This document shows, in pieces, positions 49,690 through 56,292 of a DNA stretch of 56,292 nt. The stretch covers positions 1 through 56,292 of the forward strand of contig JAURCS010000018.1 in assembly GCA_030828385.1 (NCBI GenBank), in the 5' to 3' direction. How positions within the stretch are numbered: the first letter of the stretch is position 1; each line of letters starts with the position of its first letter. The notes under the pieces are model-generated. The model was not told the DNA's origin, did not search any database, and was given only the letters and a program-made list of their open reading frames with translations. The translations under genes and the position numbers were made by a program. Source of the stretch: Gammaproteobacteria bacterium. GTDB taxonomy: Bacteria; Pseudomonadota; Gammaproteobacteria; Pseudomonadales; Pseudohongiellaceae.

Positions 49690-50598
49690 CTAAATGTCCA
49701 GTTCGCGGGTTAAATCAAAGCCGCCTTTCTCATTCAGTTCAAAATCACCGTCCATTACTGCATACATCCAGGCTGCTGATTTTTTCATGCCGCCCAGCGG
49801 ATATAAATGGCAAAGTGTAATACCACAATCCGGATCATTAGCCTGGTAGTTGGCCAGATCACGGGTCAGCTTGTCCGGCATACGTGTGGTCATGAGTTTT
49901 GCAATATTAGCGGCCTGACGCGTCAGAACGCGCATGGAAGGACCAATACCGCAATGCTTGGCATGGGCCATCAACGTTTTGATAGTGGCCAGACCGGGAA
50001 TGCCGATATGAATTGGCAGCTCATTGCCTTCAGCGCGTATTCTCTTGTCCCACTCAATAATAGGCTCCGCTTCAAAACAGAACTGCGTGGTGATGTACAT
50101 CTCAATGCCGTGTTCCCTGGCGTAGGCATTTTTTTCCAGCAGGGCACTGGTCACATCCGCAGGAGGAATATCTGGTGATCCTTCAGGATGACCGGCTACG
50201 CCTAATTTCTTGATTCCGTATTTCTGGAACAGGTCAGTGCGCAGTACTTCCATGGAACTTGAAAAGTCACCCACGGGATTGTCAACGCCACCACCGATCA
50301 ACAGAGCTTCATCAACCTGGGCTTCTGCCTGCAGAATCTTCAGGTTTTCTTCAAAGAATGCTTTTGAGGGAATGGAGCGGGCGGCAAAATGAGGAACAGG
50401 GTTCATGCCTTCGGCAAACAGCCTTTTTACGCAGGCTACCGTATCCTTGATGTCTGAACCTGGCAGAAAGGTAACAAATACGGTGGTTCCTGGGCGCAGA
50501 AGGTCCCTGAAATCTTCAATCTTCTGGGCACCACCTGGCGTAACCTCAACGGAGGTATTTTCCAGGAATTTGAGTATATTTTGTTTTTCGTCTGACAC
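49690..50598 (-). CDS. Divergent methylenetetrahydrofolate reductase-like protein
   Basis: A 302-residue (beta/alpha)8 protein of the MTHFR superfamily. It resembles a branch distinct from E. coli MetF: the usual SFEFFPPK opening is replaced by VEVTPGGAQKIEDFRDLL, and it has VFVTFLPGSDI, PVPHFAARSI, LLIGGGVDNPVG, GVAGHPEGSPDIP, YITTQFCFEAE and HIGIPGLA. These correspond to the FAD-binding and folate-binding positions. The reaction is probably reduction of methylene-THF or its reverse, but the substrate is not proven. The start is GTG 50598 with AAAGGAAG upstream. It follows bioA by 33 bases and is likely in the comF-bioA transcript. Confidence 0.75.
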   Translation of the reverse strand: MSDEKQNILKFLENTSVEVTPGGAQKIEDFRDLLRPGTTVFVTFLPGSDIKDTVACVKRLFAEGMNPVPHFAARSIPSKAFFEENLKILQAEAQVDEALLIGGGVDNPVGDFSSSMEVLRTDLFQKYGIKKLGVAGHPEGSPDIPPADVTSALLEKNAYAREHGIEMYITTQFCFEAEPIIEWDKRIRAEGNELPIHIGIPGLATIKTLMAHAKHCGIGPSMRVLTRQAANIAKLMTTRMPDKLTRDLANYQANDPDCGITLCHLYPLGGMKKSAAWMYAVMDGDFELNEKGGFDLTRELDI

Positions 50599-50631
50599 GG
50601 TTTCTTCCTTTAAGTTAAAAAGGTGGCTATT

Positions 50632-51909
50632 TTAGCTATTTGCGACCCACTTGGTAAACTTTATTATTGCCTCAATTAAAAGACGCAGATCTTCGTGTTC
50701 AATGATGTAGGGGGGCATGATGTAAACCAGCTTGCCAAAGGGTCTTATCCATACTCCATTTTGGACAAAAAATGCCTGTGCTGCGGTCATATTTACGGCT
50801 TCTTTCATTTCTACCACACCAATGGCACCGAGCACCCTGACATCCGCTACACTCGCAGAATCCTGGCATACGGCCAATTCCCTATTTAACTGTTTTTCAA
50901 TATTGGTGACCCTGGCCTGCCAGTTTTCCTGTTCCAGCAAAGTGATACTGGCAAGTGCCGTACTACAGGCGAGAGGATTGGCCATAAAGGTGGGCCCATG
51001 CATGAAAACGCCTTTATCTCTTGAGATGCCTTCACTGACCTTTCCGGTACACAGGGTGGCGGCCAGGGTCATATAGCCTCCGGTGAGGGCTTTTCCCAGG
51101 CATAGAATATCCGGGCAGATAGCAGCATGTTCACAGGCAAATAATTTACCACTACGGCCGAACCCGGTAGCAATTTCGTCAGCGATTAACAAAACATTAA
51201 ATTCATCACATAGATTTCTAATGGCTGAGAGATAGTCGGCTGAATAAAAGAACATTCGGCCTGCGCCCTGCACGATGGGCTCGAGAATCACCGCCGCAAT
51301 GGATTCATGATGCTGTTCCAGCAAGGATTGCATATCAGCAATATCGTCGGCGGAACAACTTTCATTGAAGCGGCATTGAGGCGCCTCGGCAAAGAAGTGC
51401 TGGGGCAGTATGCCGCTAAAAATATCATGCATACCGGTGACCGGATCGCATACCGACATTGCTGCGAAAGTATCGCCATGGTAACCATTCCGAATGCTCA
51501 GCAGTTTGTGTTTTCCCTTCACGCCGGTGTTGATCCAGTACTGCAAAGCCATTTTGATCGCGACTTCTACCGCAACAGAGCCACTGTCACTAAAAAATAC
51601 TTTTTGCAGGTCTTGCGGGGTGCTATCGACAAGTTTTCTGGCTAATTCCACGGCAGGGGCATGGGTAATACCGCCAAACATCACGTGAGACATGTTTGAG
51701 AGCTGATCCGTTACAGCCTGGTTTAGTACAGCATGGTTATAGCCATGGATAGCACTCCACCAGGAGGCCATGCCATCAATCAGCTCGGAGCCATTCTCCA
51801 GTGTCAGCCTGACGCCCTCTGCCCGCGTAACAGGATAAACCGGTAATGGTTCATTCATGGACGTGTAGGGATGCCAGATATGTTGCTTGTCATAGTCGAG
51901 GTCTATCAT
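50632..51909 (-). CDS. bioA: Adenosylmethionine-8-amino-7-oxononanoate aminotransferase (BioA)
   Basis: BioA transfers the amino group of S-adenosylmethionine to KAPA, giving DAPA in biotin synthesis. The 425-residue PLP enzyme starts with HIWHPYTSM, has [48 protein letters not shown] and the PLP-Lys in [12 protein letters not shown]. It is on the strand opposite bioBFCD and 44 bases downstream of comF, so it probably shares the promoter/operator region at 52670-52710. Confidence 0.97.
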   Translation of the reverse strand: MIDLDYDKQHIWHPYTSMNEPLPVYPVTRAEGVRLTLENGSELIDGMASWWSAIHGYNHAVLNQAVTDQLSNMSHVMFGGITHAPAVELARKLVDSTPQDLQKVFFSDSGSVAVEVAIKMALQYWINTGVKGKHKLLSIRNGYHGDTFAAMSVCDPVTGMHDIFSGILPQHFFAEAPQCRFNESCSADDIADMQSLLEQHHESIAAVILEPIVQGAGRMFFYSADYLSAIRNLCDEFNVLLIADEIATGFGRSGKLFACEHAAICPDILCLGKALTGGYMTLAATLCTGKVSEGISRDKGVFMHGPTFMANPLACSTALASITLLEQENWQARVTNIEKQLNRELAVCQDSASVADVRVLGAIGVVEMKEAVNMTAAQAFFVQNGVWIRPFGKLVYIMPPYIIEHEDLRLLIEAIIKFTKWVANS

Positions 51910-51953
51910 GGCTGGCTATTCTATTGAATTAGCCCCCGCAGTCATAGCGGCAT

Positions 51954-52700
51954 TCACGCCACCGTGCGGGCAATTGCCCAGACATGTACCTGGCTGGCGC
52001 CGGCTTTCAATAATACGCTTGCAAGTTCTGACACAGTGACTCCAGTAGTCACCACGTCGTCAACAATGGCAACCGTGGTGTTTGCCTCAAATTGAATATC
52101 ACTATTAATAGTGAAGGCGCAGCGCAGGTTTCGTTTTCTTGCCCTGGCGGTGAGACCTGTTTGCTGTGTCGTGTTTCTGGCCCTGCTCACCGTATCTCTG
52201 CTGATTGCAATGTTCAGGCAGTGTGAAAGTGTCCGCGCAATTTCCAGCGCCCGGTTATAACCACGCTGACGTATACGGGCCTTATGCAGAGGAACCGGAA
52301 TGATTGTGGAGGGAAGCGCGCTATCCTGATATTGCCATGCAAGGTGAGATGCCAGTTGTTCGCCAAGAACCCGTCCATTCACTAATTTATTTCTGTATTT
52401 GAATCCTGCTATTAGCGAAGACACTGGGGGCTGGTATTGAAAAGGAATAACACTACGGCAAAAACCGGGTGGCCTGGCCATGCAGGAGCCACACAACGAT
52501 GCAGCAAGATTGCTGGTGGGTAATGGAAGGCCACAAACAGTGCAGGGATGTTCAACCAGCGGCAGTTCAAGTAGACAGGCATCACATAAATCTTGATGTT
52601 GTGAGGCGGGTTTCCTGCAGTGAACACAGATGCCTGGCAATAGAAAAAATTGTGCATTTATTAACCACTTGTAAACGCTTTCTGAGATTCGGGTTGACAT
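51954..52700 (-). CDS. comF: ComF family phosphoribosyltransferase-like protein
   Basis: A 248-residue protein of the ComF/GntX family, linked to DNA uptake or use of extracellular DNA in several bacteria. It has an N-terminal zinc-finger-like region (CVHCRKPASQHQDLCDAC; CTVCGLPLP; LCGSC) and a C-terminal phosphoribosyltransferase domain with PVPLHKARIRQRGYNRALEIA and the PRPP loop VAIVDDVVTTGVTVSEL. It lies beside bioB as in Pseudomonas and other gammaproteobacteria. Its first codons overlap the putative BirA operator, so it may be repressed with bioA. Confidence 0.9.
   Translation of the reverse strand: MSTRISESVYKWLINAQFFLLPGICVHCRKPASQHQDLCDACLLELPLVEHPCTVCGLPLPTSNLAASLCGSCMARPPGFCRSVIPFQYQPPVSSLIAGFKYRNKLVNGRVLGEQLASHLAWQYQDSALPSTIIPVPLHKARIRQRGYNRALEIARTLSHCLNIAISRDTVSRARNTTQQTGLTARARKRNLRCAFTINSDIQFEANTTVAIVDDVVTTGVTVSELASVLLKAGASQVHVWAIARTVA
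52669..52700. promoter_or_regulatory. Candidate BirA operator for the divergent bio genes
   Basis: TTGTAAACG (52669-52677), 14 bases, then GGTTGACAT (52692-52700) fit the bipartite BirA site TTGTAAACC...GGTTTACAA, with two mismatches in the right arm and one in the left. TTGACA (52694-52699) and TAAGAT (52703-52708) nearby could be bioB promoter parts. The site covers the comF start, so it could repress comF-bioA and bioBFCD together. Confidence 0.6.
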
Positions 52701-52806
52701 GATAAGATGCGATCCTTGGTTACTGGCTTCAGTGTAGGTCTTAATTTGACCTGCGCCAGCCCAGTTTTTTAGTCTGAATAACGCTCAACCATCTTCAGGA
52801 TTTGCT

Positions 52807-53835
52807 ATGACATCAATTACCCGCCATGACTGGTCATTTGACGAAATAAAGTCACTCTACGAACTGCCTTTCAATGATTTGCTGTTTCGCGCCCAGGGCG
52901 TTCACCGTGAGAATTTTGACCCGAATGCAGTACAGGTTAGCACCCTGCTCTCAATCAAAACCGGAGCATGTCCGGAAGACTGTAAATACTGTTCCCAGAG
53001 CGGCCATTACAATACTGAACTGGAAAAGGAAAAACTGATTGAGGTCGAAAAGGTGATGGCAGAAGCCCGTAAGGCAAAGCAAAACGGAGCCTCCCGATTT
53101 TGTATGGGAGCAGCCTGGAAGCACCCTTCGGCAAAAGATTTTCCTCATGTTCTGGATATGGTGAAGGGCGTCAGAGCACTGGGTATGGAAACCTGTATGA
53201 CACTGGGGGCCTTGAGTCCCGAGCAAAGCGCGGCACTGGCAGAAGCGGGCCTGGACTACTACAACCATAATATTGATACCTCACGTGAGTATTACAAAAC
53301 CATTATCTCCACCCGAACCTTTGACGATCGTCTGCAAACTCTTGCCAATGTGCGCGATGCCGGTATCAAGGTGTGCAGTGGCGGTATTGTTGGTATGGGC
53401 GAAAATGAAAAAGACAGGATCGGCTTCCTGATGGAACTGGCGAACCTTCCCCATCATCCTGAAAGTGTTCCTATAAATAACCTGGTGAAGATAAAGGGTA
53501 CGCCTCTGGAAAATGTGGATGACCTGGACGAATTTGATTTTGTGCGCATGATAGCGGTTGCCAGGATTCTGATGCCCGCCTCACATGTGAGGTTGTCTGC
53601 CGGACGCGAAGAAATGAATGATCAGATGCAGGCCTTGTGTTTCTTTGCCGGTGCCAATTCAATTTTTTACGGTGAGAAACTTTTAACCACCTCCAATCCC
53701 CTCGAGAATGATGACATGCTGCTTTTCAGCAGACTCGGTATTCATCCTGAAGAGATTGTTCTGGATCATGATGATCAGGAACATGCACCGGTGCGGGAGC
53801 AGTCATCGGCTTTTTATGATGCGCTGTCGCAGTAG
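52807..53835 (+). CDS. bioB: Biotin synthase (BioB)
   Basis: BioB inserts sulfur into dethiobiotin using radical SAM chemistry. The 342-residue protein has the radical-SAM cysteines in [14 protein letters not shown] (C-X3-C-X2-C), the [2Fe-2S] ligands in RFCMGAAWK and [10 protein letters not shown], and [10 protein letters not shown], with Arg in VRLSAGRE. It is first of bioB-bioF-bioC-bioD and 15 bases ahead of bioF. Confidence 0.98.
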   Translation: MTSITRHDWSFDEIKSLYELPFNDLLFRAQGVHRENFDPNAVQVSTLLSIKTGACPEDCKYCSQSGHYNTELEKEKLIEVEKVMAEARKAKQNGASRFCMGAAWKHPSAKDFPHVLDMVKGVRALGMETCMTLGALSPEQSAALAEAGLDYYNHNIDTSREYYKTIISTRTFDDRLQTLANVRDAGIKVCSGGIVGMGENEKDRIGFLMELANLPHHPESVPINNLVKIKGTPLENVDDLDEFDFVRMIAVARILMPASHVRLSAGREEMNDQMQALCFFAGANSIFYGEKLLTTSNPLENDDMLLFSRLGIHPEEIVLDHDDQEHAPVREQSSAFYDALSQ

Positions 53836-53850
53836 CAGCAATTCCATCAA

Positions 53851-55050
53851 GTGAAATCTTTTCGACAGGAACTCCAGTCAGCGCTGGATGAAAGAAAACG
53901 AAGTGCGCTATTCAGGCAGCGTCGAACGCTGTTTTCTCCCCAGGGAACAGAAGTCATTCTGGATGGTGAGCACGTAACCAGTTTTTGCAGTAATGATTAC
54001 CTGGGCCTGGCAGATCATCCCGATGTGGTTACAGCCTTTCATGAGGGTCTCGATAAGTTCGGGGCTGGCAGTGGTGCATCCCATCTGGTTAGTGGCCACC
54101 TTGCTCCCCATGAGGCGCTGGAGCAGGAACTCGCAGAATTTACCTACCGCAGCAGAGCACTGGTTTTTTCCAGTGGCTACATGGCCAATGTGGGCGTGCT
54201 GACGACGCTGCTGAACAATAATGACGTGGTGCTTGAAGACAGACTTAATCATGCCTCTTTACTGGATGGCGGCCTTTTTAGTGGCGCCAGGTTCAAACGC
54301 TTTGCCCATCTTGATACTGCCGACCTGGAAAAGAAACTATCTTCCCTTCAAGATGCCAGAAGAAAACTGGTGGTTGCGGATGGTGTGTTCAGTATGGATG
54401 GTGATATTGCTCCTGTGCCGGAATTGATCAGGGTTACCAATGAACACGATGGCCTGTTAATGATTGATGATGCTCATGGTATTGGTGTGCTGGGTAGGAA
54501 TGGCGGCGGTACTATAGCCCATTGGCAGGAGCAGGGTGCCCACATCGATGAAGATAATCTGCAAATCCTGATAGGCACATTTGGCAAGTCATTTGGTGCA
54601 AGCGGCGCCTTTGTTGCCGGTAGTGAAGAACTTATAGAAAACTTAATCCAGTTTTGCCGGCCGTATATTTATACCACTGCCATTTCTCCGGCACAGGCTG
54701 AGGCAATACGTACCAGTCTTAAAATAATTCAAAAGGATAACTGGCGACGCCAGTATCTGGCTCAGCTAATCAGCCGTTTCAGAGCTCATTGTGATGACCT
54801 GGGTTTGACCACGATGGCCTCCAGCACTCCAATCCAGGCAGTGGTGATTGGTGATGTCAGTAAAACTGTACAAGCCAGCGAACAACTAATGCAGGAAGGG
54901 GTATTTGTTTCTGCCATCCGGCCACCCACAGTACCAGCCGGTACAGCAAGATTAAGAGTAACTTTTAGCGCGCTCCATACAGAAACTCAGTTTCAGAAAC
55001 TGCTGGATGTATTTGAAAAATATGCCCGCTCCTGGGCTAAGGAATCCTAG
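53851..55050 (+). CDS. bioF: 8-amino-7-oxononanoate synthase (BioF)
   Basis: BioF condenses pimeloyl-ACP with alanine to form KAPA. The 399-residue PLP enzyme has FCSNDYLGLADHP, GSGASHLVSGH, VFSSGYMANVG, DDAHGIGVLGRNGGG and the PLP-Lys in GTFGKSFGASGAF. The start is GTG 53851, the only codon placing the family MKSFRQEL opening. In several relatives bioH follows; here bioC starts right after the stop. Confidence 0.97.
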   Translation: MKSFRQELQSALDERKRSALFRQRRTLFSPQGTEVILDGEHVTSFCSNDYLGLADHPDVVTAFHEGLDKFGAGSGASHLVSGHLAPHEALEQELAEFTYRSRALVFSSGYMANVGVLTTLLNNNDVVLEDRLNHASLLDGGLFSGARFKRFAHLDTADLEKKLSSLQDARRKLVVADGVFSMDGDIAPVPELIRVTNEHDGLLMIDDAHGIGVLGRNGGGTIAHWQEQGAHIDEDNLQILIGTFGKSFGASGAFVAGSEELIENLIQFCRPYIYTTAISPAQAEAIRTSLKIIQKDNWRRQYLAQLISRFRAHCDDLGLTTMASSTPIQAVVIGDVSKTVQASEQLMQEGVFVSAIRPPTVPAGTARLRVTFSALHTETQFQKLLDVFEKYARSWAKES

Positions 55051-55051
55051 T

Positions 55052-55858
55052 GTGAACAGCGTCCAGCGCTTACCCGACAAAAACAGAATTGCTCATGCCT
55101 TTGGCAAGGCAGCGAGCAGTTATGACAGCTATGCCTGTTTACAGCGCGATATCGCCAATAAGTTATTTTCTCATCTGGATGTGAGTGAGCCCGTTTCTAT
55201 TCTTGATCTGGGCAGTGGTACCGGATATTGCGCAGGGATTCTTTCTCAGCGATTCCCTGATGCAACAATAATATCTCTGGATCTTGCTGATGCCATGTTG
55301 AGATATGCCAGGGCGAACAGTAATAAGCAACAGCAGGACACAAGTGAGTTCTGGCTTTGCGGAGATGCCGAGAATTTACCTTTTGCTGACCAGAGTTTTG
55401 ATCTGGTGATCTCCAATCTGACTATACAATGGTGTGAAAATCCTCACAGGGTTTTCAGTGAGTTATTCCGGGTAATGAAATCCGGTGCGCAGGCGAGTGT
55501 GAGTACGCTGGCAGAGCAAACACTGATGGAATTGAAAGAAAGCTGGGCGGCGATTGATAGCTATGTGCATGTTAATGAATTTCTGTCCTGCGAAAAAATA
55601 GTTCAATTCTCTGAAACACAGCCTTTTACCTCAGCCAAAAATATCCACACACGTGAAATCTGGTACTACGATTCACTGGGCGCCCTAACGAATGAGCTTA
55701 AGGGCATTGGTGCACATAACCAGAATTCAGGCCAGGCTTCAGGTCTGACCGGCAAGAGCAAACTGAAGAAATTAAAGCAGACTTTTGAAAATAGAAGGGT
55801 TGATGGTAAAGGGATTCCCGTTACCTATGATCTGGTGCAGTTACATCTGGTTAAATAA
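55052..55858 (+). CDS. bioC: Malonyl-ACP O-methyltransferase (BioC)
   Basis: BioC methylates malonyl-ACP to start pimeloyl synthesis by the fatty-acid machinery. The 268-residue SAM enzyme has KNRIAHAFGKAASSYDSYA at the start, motif I ILDLGSGTGYC, SLDLADAML, GDAENLPF and SNLTIQWC. The start is GTG 55052 with AAGGA nine bases upstream, one base after the bioF stop. An esterase (BioH or a substitute) is needed to finish the pathway and is not in the window. Confidence 0.95.
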   Translation: MNSVQRLPDKNRIAHAFGKAASSYDSYACLQRDIANKLFSHLDVSEPVSILDLGSGTGYCAGILSQRFPDATIISLDLADAMLRYARANSNKQQQDTSEFWLCGDAENLPFADQSFDLVISNLTIQWCENPHRVFSELFRVMKSGAQASVSTLAEQTLMELKESWAAIDSYVHVNEFLSCEKIVQFSETQPFTSAKNIHTREIWYYDSLGALTNELKGIGAHNQNSGQASGLTGKSKLKKLKQTFENRRVDGKGIPVTYDLVQLHLVK

Positions 55859-55906
55859 AACACTGACGGATAGTGAAACTTTTAGCTATTTGTTGATACT
55901 TCAATT

Positions 55907-56292
55907 ATGTCATCACAAAAAATATTTTTTATTACCGGAACTGATACTGATGCTGGAAAGACTTTTGTGTCCTGCAGTATTTTGGCGGCGGCAAATGCAC
56001 AGGGTTTAACCACGGCAGCAGTAAAACCTGTTGCCGCCGGCGTCACTGAAACATCCCGCGGTCTGCATAATGATGATGTTGTAGCTCTGGCGGAAAACTG
56101 TTCCCTGGAGCTTGCCTTGGATGAAATCAATGGCGTTTGTTTAAACGAGGCCATTGCCCCCCATATCGCTGCCGCAAGATCAGGCATAAATCTAAACGCC
56201 AAATCCATTGCCGGGCATTGTCGCAAGGTTATGGATAAAAAAGCTGACCTGACCCTGATTGAGGGTGCCGGTGGCTGGAGAGTACCGCTTTC
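55907..56292 (+). CDS. bioD: Dethiobiotin synthetase (BioD), cut by the window end
   Basis: BioD closes the ureido ring of dethiobiotin from DAPA, CO2 and ATP. The visible 128 codons start MSSQKIFFITGTDTDAGKTFVSC, with the P-loop GTDTDAGKT and its Lys. They continue with AAVKPVAAG (conserved Lys), NDDVVAL, and the switch region LIEGAGGWRVPL. The gene runs past 56292, so the C-terminal nucleotide-specificity part is unseen. It is the fourth gene of bioBFCD. Confidence 0.95.
   Translation, partial: MSSQKIFFITGTDTDAGKTFVSCSILAAANAQGLTTAAVKPVAAGVTETSRGLHNDDVVALAENCSLELALDEINGVCLNEAIAPHIAAARSGINLNAKSIAGHCRKVMDKKADLTLIEGAGGWRVPL

Overview
The window is a chromosomal segment of a gammaproteobacterium. 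Nearly every block has the gene order known from Pseudomonas and its relatives: hisBH..F, ctpA-envC-gpmI | yibN-secB, ntrBC, thiI-typA, hisIE-tatABC, ubiEJB, hslVU-ftsN, priA | rpmE, mrcA | (pil) aroKB-gltBD-hemE and bioBFCD. Enterobacterial-style neighbours (mutY-yggX, trmL, yibN-secB) fit the same class. I cannot place it below class from this sequence alone. Base composition is moderate. The nei-fol block near the start looks more GC-rich than the rest.

Layout. 1-4260 is an accessory scar at a tRNA-Phe gene. A tyrosine-recombinase gene is broken into a 95-codon N-terminal piece beside the tRNA and a C-terminal piece 3 kb away. Between them sits a nei / folX-folM-folE cassette whose folE carries three in-frame stops. 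4363-6471 holds yggX, an anchored thermonuclease-like protein and mutY. 6633-8891 holds hisB-hisH-hisF, without hisA and with short purine-rich repeats. 9097-13403 is gpmI-envC-ctpA (minus strand). 13577-15241 is yibN-secB with trmL opposite. 15543-16896 holds an apparently intact mshI followed by a break that truncates the next MSHA gene. 17070-19636 is ntrBC with an NtrC-type operator upstream but no glnA. 19901-23848 is thiI-typA-dtd. 23940-33042 is a long minus-strand run: ftsN-like, hslV-hslU, a DUF971 gene, ubiE-ubiJ-ubiB, hisI-hisE and tatA-tatB-tatC. 33235-39087 holds priA, a stand-alone chorismate mutase, rpmE and mrcA. 39526-39780 is a deletion scar of the type IV pilus operon: the start of pilM joined to the last codons of pilQ. 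39893-49459 is aroK-aroB-gltB-gltD-hemE-folK. 49690-56292 is the biotin locus: comF-bioA plus a divergent MTHFR-like gene on one strand, bioB-bioF-bioC-bioD (bioD cut by the window end) on the other, with a BirA-type operator between.

Functionally this is mainly housekeeping: histidine, aromatic amino acid, glutamate, haem, folate, biotin and ubiquinone synthesis; protein export (SecB, Tat) and quality control (HslUV, Ctp); cell wall and division (PBP1A, EnvC, FtsN-like); oxidised-base repair (MutY, Nei, YggX nearby); and nitrogen regulation.

I found no convincing new multi-gene system. The notable theme is erosion: two pilus-type loci (pilMNOPQ and MSHA) are reduced to scars, an integrated element is reduced to two integrase ends, and hisA, glnA, grxC, damX and bioH are absent from the places where relatives usually carry them. 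They may lie elsewhere in the genome. All function calls come from reading sequence motifs and gene order; no database search was run.
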